Of a stretch of 64,000 bases of DNA, positions 19,681 through 28,526 are shown in pieces; positions within the stretch are counted from its first letter, which is position 1, and every line of letters starts with the position of its first letter. The notes below the pieces were generated by a model. The model worked only from the letters and a program-made list of their open reading frames with translations. It had not been told where the DNA came from and ran no database searches. This DNA is from Epithemia pelagica. Lineage: Eukaryota; Bacillariophyta; Bacillariophyceae; Surirellales; Surirellaceae. The translations under genes and the position numbers were made by a program. The stretch spans positions 3,348,001 to 3,412,000 of the forward strand of contig OX337230.1 in assembly GCA_946965045.2 (NCBI GenBank), in the 5' to 3' direction.

Positions 19681-20802
19681 ATGACTATCATCCGGAACTT
19701 TCGAGATGAATACGAAAGGAAAGACTTTCAGGACGGTCTCCATCGCATTTACGCTGACGTTGAAAAAGAAGCTGGTTTAGAAGCGTGGGCTGTCAAGGTA
19801 CTGCTCACACATCGAAATGACCCACAGAACGCCCATGTTGCGAACATTCTCACTGATATAAATAAGTGCATCTCGTTGTTGTGTGGTATTGTGAGAACAT
19901 GGGAACATGCTTTGGATCCTGATTTCATTGAGCAAGAAATCCACGAAATCTTTGAACCGTGGCGATTGAAAAGATTGATGGTAGTATGTTGTGCGATGAA
20001 CCAAGTACGGTTGCACCGCAATATGTGTGTTCCCATCTGTTGCTTTTGCAACAGGAAAAGTTTTAGAACGTTGGTTCCCAATGGTCGAGAAGTATCTCAG
20101 TGTGAGGAACAGGATCCACTGACCACCACATGGTACAATCCAATCGAAACGGCCGACGTTCAGCACTGTCTCCTCCGACTGCTTAGAACAAAGCGTTTTT
20201 GTCTTCTAGAGGACAAGAATCTGGAGCGCTGGTTCCCACACATAACAGAACGACAAACTCAAGGAGATCTCCAAAACGCAATGCCTCTCAGTGCTTCTGC
20301 GAATGTAGGTTCGCCTAGACGATCCCAAAGTATCCAGCGCATTTCAAGTATTCTTAGTGTACGGTGGAGCCGACACTTTCCCAAGGTGAAAGACAATCTG
20401 GTCTTTCTGTGCCACACAGGTGCCAACAAGGAACTTGTTCGTGAGGTCAATCGCCGCTTGAGACTGAATCTTGGCGTACCCACGTTTTTCGATGAGCAAG
20501 CAGTAGAACCGGGAAACACCATCTCCGAAAAAGTGTATCAAGGTATTGTGAATGCAAGTGTGGTGGTCTTCTTTTTCAGTCACCCGTTCTTTAACAAGAA
20601 GTGGCCACCAGCGGAGCTTCAAGAGTTTCTCGACCGTCGCAACCAAGGCGACTGCATCTCTTTCCTTCCAATCGTGATTGACATGACCCGTGAAGAATTT
20701 GAAGCCAAGGCACCTCGTGCTCCTCCATCTTTTGTCGCCATGTCAAAGGTGAGGACGTTTTCCTTGTGGAGAAAGTCGTCCGTTGGGTGGAGCAAACCTT
20801 GA
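19681..20802 (+). CDS. TIR-domain protein, C terminus probably frameshifted
   Basis: 373 aa from ATG 19681 (the frame opens earlier only at a TTG). The N-terminal half is mostly helical and Cys-rich, with CVPICCFCNRKSF near the middle, and is not recognised. A TIR domain spans about residues 238-355: LVFLCHTGANKELV, then LGVPTFFDEQAVEPGN, then SVVVFFFSHPFFNKKWPP and AELQEF. The Glu in WPPAEL (about residue 312) sits where TIR NADases carry the catalytic Glu (W-x-x-x-E). TIR proteins act in immune or cell-death signalling or as NAD hydrolases; which applies here is unknown. After residue about 356 the frame turns unlike TIR, while a -1 frame from 20751 to the TAG at 20808-20810 reads a plausible amphipathic helix. 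A one-base loss near 20749 is likely. Confidence 0.75.
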   Translation: MTIIRNFRDEYERKDFQDGLHRIYADVEKEAGLEAWAVKVLLTHRNDPQNAHVANILTDINKCISLLCGIVRTWEHALDPDFIEQEIHEIFEPWRLKRLMVVCCAMNQVRLHRNMCVPICCFCNRKSFRTLVPNGREVSQCEEQDPLTTTWYNPIETADVQHCLLRLLRTKRFCLLEDKNLERWFPHITERQTQGDLQNAMPLSASANVGSPRRSQSIQRISSILSVRWSRHFPKVKDNLVFLCHTGANKELVREVNRRLRLNLGVPTFFDEQAVEPGNTISEKVYQGIVNASVVVFFFSHPFFNKKWPPAELQEFLDRRNQGDCISFLPIVIDMTREEFEAKAPRAPPSFVAMSKVRTFSLWRKSSVGWSKP

Positions 20803-20810
20803 AAAAGTAG

Positions 20811-22040
20811 CAGACGTGTCACTTGTTACCAGCCTTGAAACGCTCTCAAGAAAGCAGTAACAAAGAGTGATTTGTCATCCTTGACTATGCCTTCGTCATA
20901 CCATTGTTTTGATGTCCTGAATGTGGATTGAAAACATGACCGTCCTTCTTCATAGCTTCCTCGTTTCGCAACACTGCGCTGAAGGGAAAAGTCAGTTCAT
21001 ACAGGCTTCTGCATAAGTACAATTCATATGGAGATACCAGAGCAACACACCCTCCGACTCATTCAATAGAATGAATCTCATTTAGTAGTATGCTTGTTTC
21101 ATGTTACAAAGGAGGGAGCCTTTGTCTACTCGCTTTTCAGAATGGCACTCAGTCTGGGATGGTAGACGGGACCAAAATTCCATTTTTTTGGCGGGATCAA
21201 AGGCTTCCGTACAACCTATCTCTTTTAACAGTTTCATGTCAATAATAATTTAAGAACATAAACATCTCCTCCACGCTCTGGTTGTTTCCGTTTGCCTTTG
21301 GTCTACTATCGGGAAAAAAGTTACCTACTCCTAATTAAAGAGAAATCGATGTTGTCTTCGCACGGCATTCCCGTGGTTTCCATTGACATTTGACATATAG
21401 TAACACAAGACCTGTGTCGTATGATTGAGATCTTTACCTGGGGAAATGGCGCATTTCTTGTTTCACCTGTTTCTGGATGCCCAACCAGCCTTGTTTTATC
21501 GATTGGATTTTTTTCTTCTTCTACGGTCCGTCTTGATTGCTACCATACGGTGGTCCAGAATCTTCCAACTTTCTAGGTAGAATTACATTCCATCCATAAT
21601 GTCCAATTTCGTGTCAAAAACCACCCACGTGACTGTCTACCAAGGTAGTTGGTCGATTCCCATGGCTGACCCGAAGATCATCACATGTCACAATGATCTC
21701 TGTACCCTGTCTTTTGTCCGCATGATTTGAACATTTGTCTAACTAATAGGATTGTCGCTACATCTATGCATGTTTTGAATCGAACGTGATGTCGCTCGCT
21801 CCAGCCAATGGGTGGCGCGTTGGGTCGATCGGATCTTTTTGTTCTAGTTCCGAGTCTAGTTTTATTTTCATGGAGCGATACTGCAACTCGGTTGTCGATT
21901 GGAAAAGCTCCGCTCCGGAAAGCCGTATTGTAGGATCCACACACCCACATTCGGCATTTGGAGGATCGTTCCACCCCTCATAGTAATGATGGCTTTCTCT
22001 TGTGTTGTTGTTGTTTTTCTGGATTGCTTGCATGCCAGTG
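20811..22040. other. Intergenic (1.2 kb)
   Basis: No gene supported on either strand. Low-coding-density, fairly AT-rich sequence. It probably contains the 3' end of the TIR transcript and the 3' flank of DEDG-10. Confidence 0.5.
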
Positions 22041-22457
22041 TTATGCACCATCGTCATCCTCGTCGTCTCCCAATTCGTCCAGGGCGGTTCCGAGAATGGT
22101 CCAATCCACGAGCCGCGGTGGTGGTGATGATGTACCAACACGACTGTCGTCGTGGAACGTGTAAGGAGGCGACGACGACAGGTGGGATCCACAGAACGAC
22201 GATTGTCCAAGAATATTCGTATTCGTTGAAACGGATCGAGTTGTTGTTGCGGTACGTGAAATGGTAGGAGTGTCTGCTGCTGTCGTACTTATCCAACTGG
22301 TCAGCAGAGACCGACGACTCTGTCGCAGCAACGGTCCGTCGAATGGGCGTGTGACTGGAGTTGTTGCTGGTTTTCCAGTCGAGGATCGCACGGCCGACAG
22401 GGCAGGACGACAGGTCCGGACCAGGAGACGAGGAGCAGCGTTGGATACCAGAGACAT
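22041..22457 (-). CDS. DEDG-tail family protein 10
   Basis: 138 aa, ATG at 22457. N terminus MSLVSNAAPRLLVRTCRPAL continues basic and acid-free to RQSRRSLLTSW, with a single Asp on the way; strongly presequence-like. The C terminus DWTILGTALDELGDDEDDDGA is closest to member 2. It is separated from the other nine by the oxygenase and TIR genes but lies on the same strand. Longer plus-strand frames overlap it; I prefer this one because of its family tail and its ATG start. Confidence 0.65.
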   Translation of the reverse strand: MSLVSNAAPRLLVRTCRPALSAVRSSTGKPATTPVTRPFDGPLLRQSRRSLLTSWISTTAADTPTISRTATTTRSVSTNTNILGQSSFCGSHLSSSPPYTFHDDSRVGTSSPPPRLVDWTILGTALDELGDDEDDDGA

Positions 22458-23420
22458 CTTATTCTACGATTGTAGTGCGGCGGAAGGTTCTTGGGCCATT
22501 CATTGTGTGGTGGTGGGGTTGGGTTGTTGGGTTTCTAGGATGGATCCTTACAGGGGATGTGGATCCGATGCGACCGCCGAACGCACGCCTGGCTGGATCA
22601 CGAGTACCGATTCTATGGCATGGAGAGTACCATACTTTTTACTTAAGGAAATTGGTGGAGTATACCAGCGCGCGACTGAAAGACATAAGGAGGCACGCCG
22701 GCATTTCCGTTGCGGACGAAAAAGGCATGCCGAGAGCGAGCGTCGGCAGTCCATTCCGGAGTGCGTGGAGAGATGGGGCATGGGGTGTGATTTCTGCAAA
22801 CCGCAGTGTAAATTATGGGCTTGGGCAAGAGGACATCGGTTCTTGTTGTGGTTGTCGGATCACCTCTCTCTTGGCATTGACGTTGTGTTGTTGGCCTCTT
22901 TATATACTCGTTTTGGAACCTCTGGTCTCTGTGTACAGTGGTGACAACAAACCCAAACTTGGAACGAGATTCCTCAATCGTGGTGGAAGAGCGACATATC
23001 GCGCACCGTTTGTCTTTGGATCGAGTCTTGGATTGTGGAAAGGGTGTGTGGTTTCGAGAAACCCATCTCTCTGTATACGTTTTTGGGGTGTGTGTTGGGT
23101 TTGGATTCGTGGAAGCGTAGAATCTACAAGCGAGTTTCGTTCCTTGCCATTGGATTCCTATTGTACCAAGGCCTTTGGCAACAACACATACACAACAAGA
23201 TTATCGAGAGCTGCACTCGCGACGAATTGGTTGGATCATTGAATTGCTCTGGTCCACAAAGGAAACAAGCTCCAATCCTTTTCCTTCCTCCAGTGATTCT
23301 GAGAACAGTGGACGCTTTTGAAGCACATTCGGACGTTTGGATCACCCATTGCTATTGCGCGTTCTTGGCTAGTACTTGCACAACTTTTTGGCGTAGAGTC
23401 TTTGACACATTATCATCATC
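22458..23420. other. Intergenic with one unsupported long open frame
   Basis: A plus-strand frame is open over 22568-23242 from an ATG (about 224 codons), with one hydrophobic stretch (SLLALTLCCWPLYILVLEP). No domain is recognised, and a second plus frame overlaps it. It may be coding or chance. The region also holds the promoter of the TBC gene. Confidence 0.35.
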
Positions 23421-25838
23421 ATGGCGCCGTCTTCTACTACTACCACAGTCGTGGTCCAAACCACATCGCCGACGGGAACCGTGACGAGCACCAGCAGTAC
23501 CCCGCAAGCCTTTTCACCATCGTCCTCGTCTGGAACCAAACCCAACAAGCCACACCGTCCTTTGCCGTCTCGAACGACCACAACATCCAACAACCACAAC
23601 CACAAGAGCCAAAAGGGTCGACGACGACACAGCAATCCGTCTCCTTCGACGAATCCTTCCAATACAACGCGTCATCGATTGGATCGATTTGGCTTTATTA
23701 CCAACATGGATGCGCAGGGGCATGTGACGGATATCGAAGACGACGAAGACGACAATGATTGGGAAGAGAGACATTCGGAACGAAACGTCTTTGCGATACG
23801 AGTCCAACAGACTCGCCACAACATTCAGGATCGGATCCCCACCTTTGCCGAACATGTCCGAACGCAACGTCGCGCCAAAAAATGGGATGCCATGATGGGA
23901 CGATGGTCCATTCCGGAGCAAAAGAGTGCGGCTACGGCATCGAAAAAACGTCGTTCGACCAACACATCCACAACCACATCCACAGCAGTGGCTCCTCCCA
24001 AACGGGCTCCTCCTACTCCCGTGGCGACTGTGACAGCCGCCGCCGCCAAGGTTCCCAAAGCCGTCCATCGTCGCAAGGTGGTGACGCGATTGCGCAAAGG
24101 GGTTCCCGATCATGTACGGGGCCAAGTCTGGCAATACTTGGCCCGGGTGCCGCAAAAAATGAAAGTCCACAAGGGCCTGTACCATAGATTGGTCCAACAA
24201 GCCATTGATCAACATGTCCAAGCGGCGCAACAGTTTTCCTCCCCCGACAGTACTTCCTTGACGGCTTCCATGGTGGAGCATGCCAAAACCTTCAAGAGTA
24301 TTCAAGATACAATTGAACGAGATATTCATCGAACCTATCCACGACATCACTTGTTTTATGAATCCGAAGAGGAAGAAGAGGAGTTGCAGCCGCCGCCGCA
24401 GCACGGAGGTGAGTTGGCCGCCCAGCCGGCCGTGTCGTCTCCTTCTTCTCCCACTAGCAGTCCACGAACCAGCGACGCCAACAACAACAACAACACTACT
24501 ACAACGAGTACGGTCCATACCGTTGCATCGGGGGATGACAACCAGCCCGAAACCGATACCGAAGTCGTATTGGCTGCCGCATCGTCTTCCTCCTCCTTAC
24601 TTCGGAATCCGACCTTGCGTCGTGGCAGTGGTGGTGTGTCTCCACGGGAAGCCCCACAAGGGGAAACTGACAAGGAGGACGAAACAGATGGACACAAGGA
24701 GGAACATACCGATGACGACGACGATGATGATGATGATGAAGATCGATTTCAAATGGGTGGATTTTGTGGCAATGAAGAAATTTCCAATATGATTCGAGAA
24801 TTGGAAGGAGTTGTGGCCGGAGACGATGCGGGTGGTAGTAGTTCCTTGGCCACATTTGCTGCCGCTTCGGCTCAATCGACATTGACACCACAGTCTGCCC
24901 AACCATCGTCACGGCCCATGAATGGACGAAACAGTCCTGTCTTGCCGGGACGGGTGGCCGATGCGGTGGGGGGCCAAGCCTCGTTGCGGCGTGTCCTCAA
25001 GGCCTATTCCGTCTATGACCGAGAAATTGGATACTGTCAAGGGATGAATTTTGTGGCGGGCATGTTTCTGACCCTCATGCCGGAAGAAGAAGCCTTTTGG
25101 CTCTTGGTGTCCGTCATGAATGAAGAACCCTGTCGAATGCGTGGACTCTTTGGGGAAGGCATGAGAGAAACCCATTTGGTATTGCATGTGGCGGAACGGT
25201 TAATTCAACTGCATTTGCCCAAGATTTACAAACAATTGGACAAGGAGCATGTTCACATTACCATGTTTGCGACACAGTGGCTCTTGACACAATACACTTC
25301 GTCCTTTCGGTTTGATTTGGTCTTGAGAGTATGGGACGCCTTTTTGGGAGAGGGATGGAAAGTCACCTACCGTGTCATGTTGGCCTTGTTGAAATTGCAC
25401 GAAACGCAATTGCTGCAATCGTCCTTTGAAGATGTCTTGACCTTGGTTCGGGAATTGCCGGATCGTGTGAATGGCAATGACGTGTTGGAATTGGCCTTGC
25501 AAATTCCCTTGCGACGACAAACCATTCAAAAGTTGGAAACCGAATGGCAGACCAACCATGCACCGCCCGCGCAACCCAGTGCCACCGTCTCGGCGTCGTC
25601 GTCGGGGTCTTCCAAACCCAAGAAACAACACAACAGCAACAACAAGGGAGCAGCCAAACCAGGGACGACTCGAACGTCACCACCCCGCAAATCCAACCCC
25701 AGTGCTGCGGGCAAAACAGTGACCCGTCCCAAGACCAAAGGGACCACGACGACGACTCGTGCCAATTCACCACGCAAATCGAGTGCCACCACCACAACTG
25801 CGGCGGCGGTGCCCAAGAAAAAGGTGGCCACCAGCTGA
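23421..25838 (+). CDS. TBC-domain protein (putative Rab GTPase-activating protein)
   Basis: 805 aa, single exon. The TBC domain starts near residue 224 with LRKGVPDHVRGQVWQYLARV. The Arg-finger motif is IERDIHRTYP, with Asp301 and Arg304. The Gln-finger motif is IGYCQGMNFVAG, with Gln540. The domain continues through GLFGEGMRETHL and FDLVLRVWDAFLGEGWK to about residue 680. Both catalytic fingers are present, so GTP hydrolysis on a Rab in membrane traffic is expected. Unusually, about 200 residues of acidic, Ser/Asn-rich low complexity (315-515) split the domain between the two fingers. The tails are disordered: Ser/Thr-rich N terminus and Lys/Pro/Thr-rich C terminus. ATG 23421 follows a stretch without coding signal. 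Confidence 0.9.
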   Translation: MAPSSTTTTVVVQTTSPTGTVTSTSSTPQAFSPSSSSGTKPNKPHRPLPSRTTTTSNNHNHKSQKGRRRHSNPSPSTNPSNTTRHRLDRFGFITNMDAQGHVTDIEDDEDDNDWEERHSERNVFAIRVQQTRHNIQDRIPTFAEHVRTQRRAKKWDAMMGRWSIPEQKSAATASKKRRSTNTSTTTSTAVAPPKRAPPTPVATVTAAAAKVPKAVHRRKVVTRLRKGVPDHVRGQVWQYLARVPQKMKVHKGLYHRLVQQAIDQHVQAAQQFSSPDSTSLTASMVEHAKTFKSIQDTIERDIHRTYPRHHLFYESEEEEEELQPPPQHGGELAAQPAVSSPSSPTSSPRTSDANNNNNTTTTSTVHTVASGDDNQPETDTEVVLAAASSSSSLLRNPTLRRGSGGVSPREAPQGETDKEDETDGHKEEHTDDDDDDDDDEDRFQMGGFCGNEEISNMIRELEGVVAGDDAGGSSSLATFAAASAQSTLTPQSAQPSSRPMNGRNSPVLPGRVADAVGGQASLRRVLKAYSVYDREIGYCQGMNFVAGMFLTLMPEEEAFWLLVSVMNEEPCRMRGLFGEGMRETHLVLHVAERLIQLHLPKIYKQLDKEHVHITMFATQWLLTQYTSSFRFDLVLRVWDAFLGEGWKVTYRVMLALLKLHETQLLQSSFEDVLTLVRELPDRVNGNDVLELALQIPLRRQTIQKLETEWQTNHAPPAQPSATVSASSSGSSKPKKQHNSNNKGAAKPGTTRTSPPRKSNPSAAGKTVTRPKTKGTTTTTRANSPRKSSATTTTAAAVPKKKVATS

Positions 25839-26510
25839 ACGACAATGACGACGACGACGACAACAACAAGAAGAACAACAACAAGTGGGAACACTCATTC
25901 ATTTCTGTACACGCATTCGTCTTTTGTACCCGTTTCGGTGGTGGCGCCTTGTCATTTATAACACGAAGGGCCAAGAGAGAGAATGGCAGTGTATGGAACA
26001 TTTCTGTGTGTTTGGAACGACGACGAGAGTTGCCTTGGGGACATGCCTCGATGCACTTATTGGTTGGGACAAACCACTAGAAAGGAAAACAAGTAATAAT
26101 ACAATATCTTTTAACAAAAACACTCTAGCGCATAAAAGTGGAGACAGTTCTCGTTCCGCTTGGTGGAGAACAAATTCCTCTTTGGAAACTCCTCGGTGAT
26201 TGGAAATCCACTCTCGAAACTACCATGGTTACCCTGCAGCTATAGTCTCGGAAGCACTTCTCTTCATTGACTCGTTGCATCGGAAAGGGCTTCTTCAAAA
26301 GGCCTTTCATTCCCGAAGACCACCAATGACTGCCAAGGAGACGCAACAAAGGAACAACCAGTTCTCTTCATTTTGCCAAGCCAAAAACAAGCTCTTTGCG
26401 TTGATGAAACGTGTATGCTCACAAAAAGTGTAGATGCTTTGCCAGACAGTACGGAGTACATCTAGGTTTTCCTTCTGCGCCAAGTTTTGGTGCTCTGGTT
26501 GTCTACAAAT
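25839..26510. other. Intergenic between convergent genes
   Basis: About 0.67 kb between the 3' ends of the TBC and GT49 genes. GAC/AAC triplet-rich start; no gene seen. Confidence 0.5.
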
Positions 26511-27725
26511 TCATCCTACCTGGTTGCTCTCTGTCAAACGTCTGCCGTCCTCATCTAGAAACTTTTTGGAACAAGCTGCCACCAAACGATAGTACAGTTC
26601 GAGCCCATGTACGTTCTTCACATGTTGATGAAACAGTTGGTCATGTGACTTTAGGCTGGTTCTGCGCCGTCTCCCATACGGATGATTCATATGAACCACA
26701 AAGTCATCTGGGAATACTCGAAACTTGAACCCGAGCAAGACACATTCCACAATCAAACTTGCTTTGTTGAATCCAGACCCACGATACTCGGGGAAAAAGA
26801 GTGGCAAGTGGTCTTTTCGCGCAACCACATAGGGTTCAAATTTGTTGCAAGAATAGGGAACCCAATAGGGCTGATGTATTGCTTCTTCATCTTTGGATTC
26901 TGCCAGCGAAAACCAGTGGGAGAAGTTTGTTGCTCCATGTCCAGGTTTCCAACCATTGTGGAAGATATCCACACGTTTTTGCTCAAATGCATTGATTAGT
27001 TCCTTCTTAGTCTTTGGTACAGTTGTCACATCACTTACAATCTTGGTACCCTTTACCGGAAACTGTTCAAAGGCTGGCATGATGTACAAGGTTTTGAAGT
27101 GTTTGCTGACGTCTCCATCGCTGTTGTTGCTAATACGCCTTTCGGTTTGTTCTTTCTGTTCCTGGGATCGCATGATTCGTGTAATCCGATCATTGGCACC
27201 CTCGCTCGGAACAAAATCCACATCCAGTAACAGGACATAATCCGTCTGTACATGTTTGAGGGCCAGTGAGCGAAGCATGTGGATTGGGTACTCCTTCTTG
27301 TTCTCGCTTCTATCATCTACAGGCTCCACCACTACGTGCAATGACACAAATCTCGTCCACAAACCCTCATGATCACTTTGAGTTTCTTGTTCCACAATGT
27401 CGACAAACGATTCCAAATCCGTTTCATTCGTGATGTAGACCGCGCAGCTGATGGGTGCCCTCCATCTTTGCAGTATGGCCTTGATCCGTGACAATTTGTT
27501 GACACTGGCTTGTGTAAAGGCTGTAATGATATATTCCATGTCATGACTCCATGTTGTGTTCCGGCTGTCCGTGACAAAGGGTAATTCGTAATATGGATTG
27601 TCGGTGCTGTTGTTCTGAACCGTGTTGGACAAGAAAGGTCGAACTCGATCACGAATGTTGTGGCTGCTTTGATTTTGGCCACCAATAATTTCGCCATTGG
27701 ATTGAATGTTTGCAGGGATGGTCAT
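26511..27725 (-). CDS. GT49 (LARGE/B4GAT1-like) glycosyltransferase
   Basis: 404 aa from ATG 27725. It carries GT49 landmarks: RWRAPISCAVYITNE, LRSLALKHVQTDYVLLLDVD with the DxD motif (about 168-170, metal/UDP-sugar binding), DIFHNGWKPGHGATNFSHWF, NKFEPYVVARKDHLPLFFPE followed by YRGSGFNKASL, and VVHMNHPYGR. The family adds glucuronic acid or related sugars to glycans in the Golgi as type II membrane proteins. The membrane anchor is not in this frame. It lies upstream in another frame (ATG 27906; FLLGGRLALFLLDQLLSF), and the codons just before ATG 27725 also look coding. A one-base frameshift near 27777 therefore seems to separate anchor and catalytic domain. Alternatively a soluble form starts at 27725. 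Confidence 0.85.
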   Translation of the reverse strand: MTIPANIQSNGEIIGGQNQSSHNIRDRVRPFLSNTVQNNSTDNPYYELPFVTDSRNTTWSHDMEYIITAFTQASVNKLSRIKAILQRWRAPISCAVYITNETDLESFVDIVEQETQSDHEGLWTRFVSLHVVVEPVDDRSENKKEYPIHMLRSLALKHVQTDYVLLLDVDFVPSEGANDRITRIMRSQEQKEQTERRISNNSDGDVSKHFKTLYIMPAFEQFPVKGTKIVSDVTTVPKTKKELINAFEQKRVDIFHNGWKPGHGATNFSHWFSLAESKDEEAIHQPYWVPYSCNKFEPYVVARKDHLPLFFPEYRGSGFNKASLIVECVLLGFKFRVFPDDFVVHMNHPYGRRRRTSLKSHDQLFHQHVKNVHGLELYYRLVAACSKKFLDEDGRRLTESNQVG

Positions 27726-28319
27726 TTTTCGTCCCAGGTCGTTCGAGCCGAGAATGTACGTATTGATGATGGAGGTTGGCGAAACTCAGCAACTGGTCCA
27801 ACAGAAACAGTGCCAAACGACCACCAAGGAGGAACTTGATATATTTTCTGGTCTGTGTGTTGGTCAAGTATGTGGTTAGAGAGCTGATCGAATGATTCAG
27901 TGTCATGGTGGGAGGCGCACGGTGTCATCCGCAAACTGCAAAATGTGAGCGCGCACCATCGCCGATATGCCCGCGCCGACAAGACGTTTGCCCGCCGAGT
28001 CAAGCCGGGCACGGGGCACGCCCGAGCGACGCGAAAGGAAGGAGAGGCACTTGACTGTCCCGACTGATTGAGTTCTTTGTCATAAAGATTCCAAGATGGC
28101 ATTGGGTAAGAAGGACGCTGGGATTTGTAGCATGACCATGTTTACTATCATGCTATTACAGGTAGGGGGAACTCCTTCCCAATGGAGTGGTGTACCGATT
28201 CATCAAGGTGAATCGGTGTTGACCAAATCGACGACCACGTGCTTCTGTCCAAGCTCGTAGACTCTCAACCACCGTAGAACACCAAAAGTTTAACGAACCA
28301 AAGTCCTCAGACAGGTCCG
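27726..28319. other. 5' flank of GT49 gene
   Basis: Holds the probable displaced membrane-anchor coding segment (minus strand, 27778-27906), a GC-rich promoter-like stretch near 27945-28045 and a small hairpin (ACCGATTCA/TGAATCGGT near 28194-28216). No separate gene. Confidence 0.45.
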
Positions 28320-28526
28320 AGTTAGCACGCGGGGCGAACCTCCGCTTTCAGCTATCTGTTCAGACGGTCACTTGCCACAGTGACCGCATTCCAGAACTCC
28401 TTTATCGTTAACCCCTCAGTAGCTCCAGCAGCGGAATCGTTAACGACAGACATGGACGGTCCGAAACCAGTCCTGTCCTCTCCCCCCCCATAATCGTCCA
28501 CATGTATTCTTGAAGTACCTTGTTTC

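Noticed and set aside
20746-20775. Intron with donor AAG/GTGAGG at the TIR C terminus
   Set aside because: The only nearby acceptor would give a 27-nt intron, far too short; a frameshift explains the data better.
22361-23242. 293-codon plus-strand open frame
   Set aside because: Begins at TTG, overlaps DEDG-10 antisense and another open frame, no recognisable domain; the ATG-initiated part (22568 on) is noted as unsupported.
25375-26001. Minus-strand ORFs rich in Trp, Leu and Val
   Set aside because: Antisense of the Lys/Pro/Thr-rich TBC tail.
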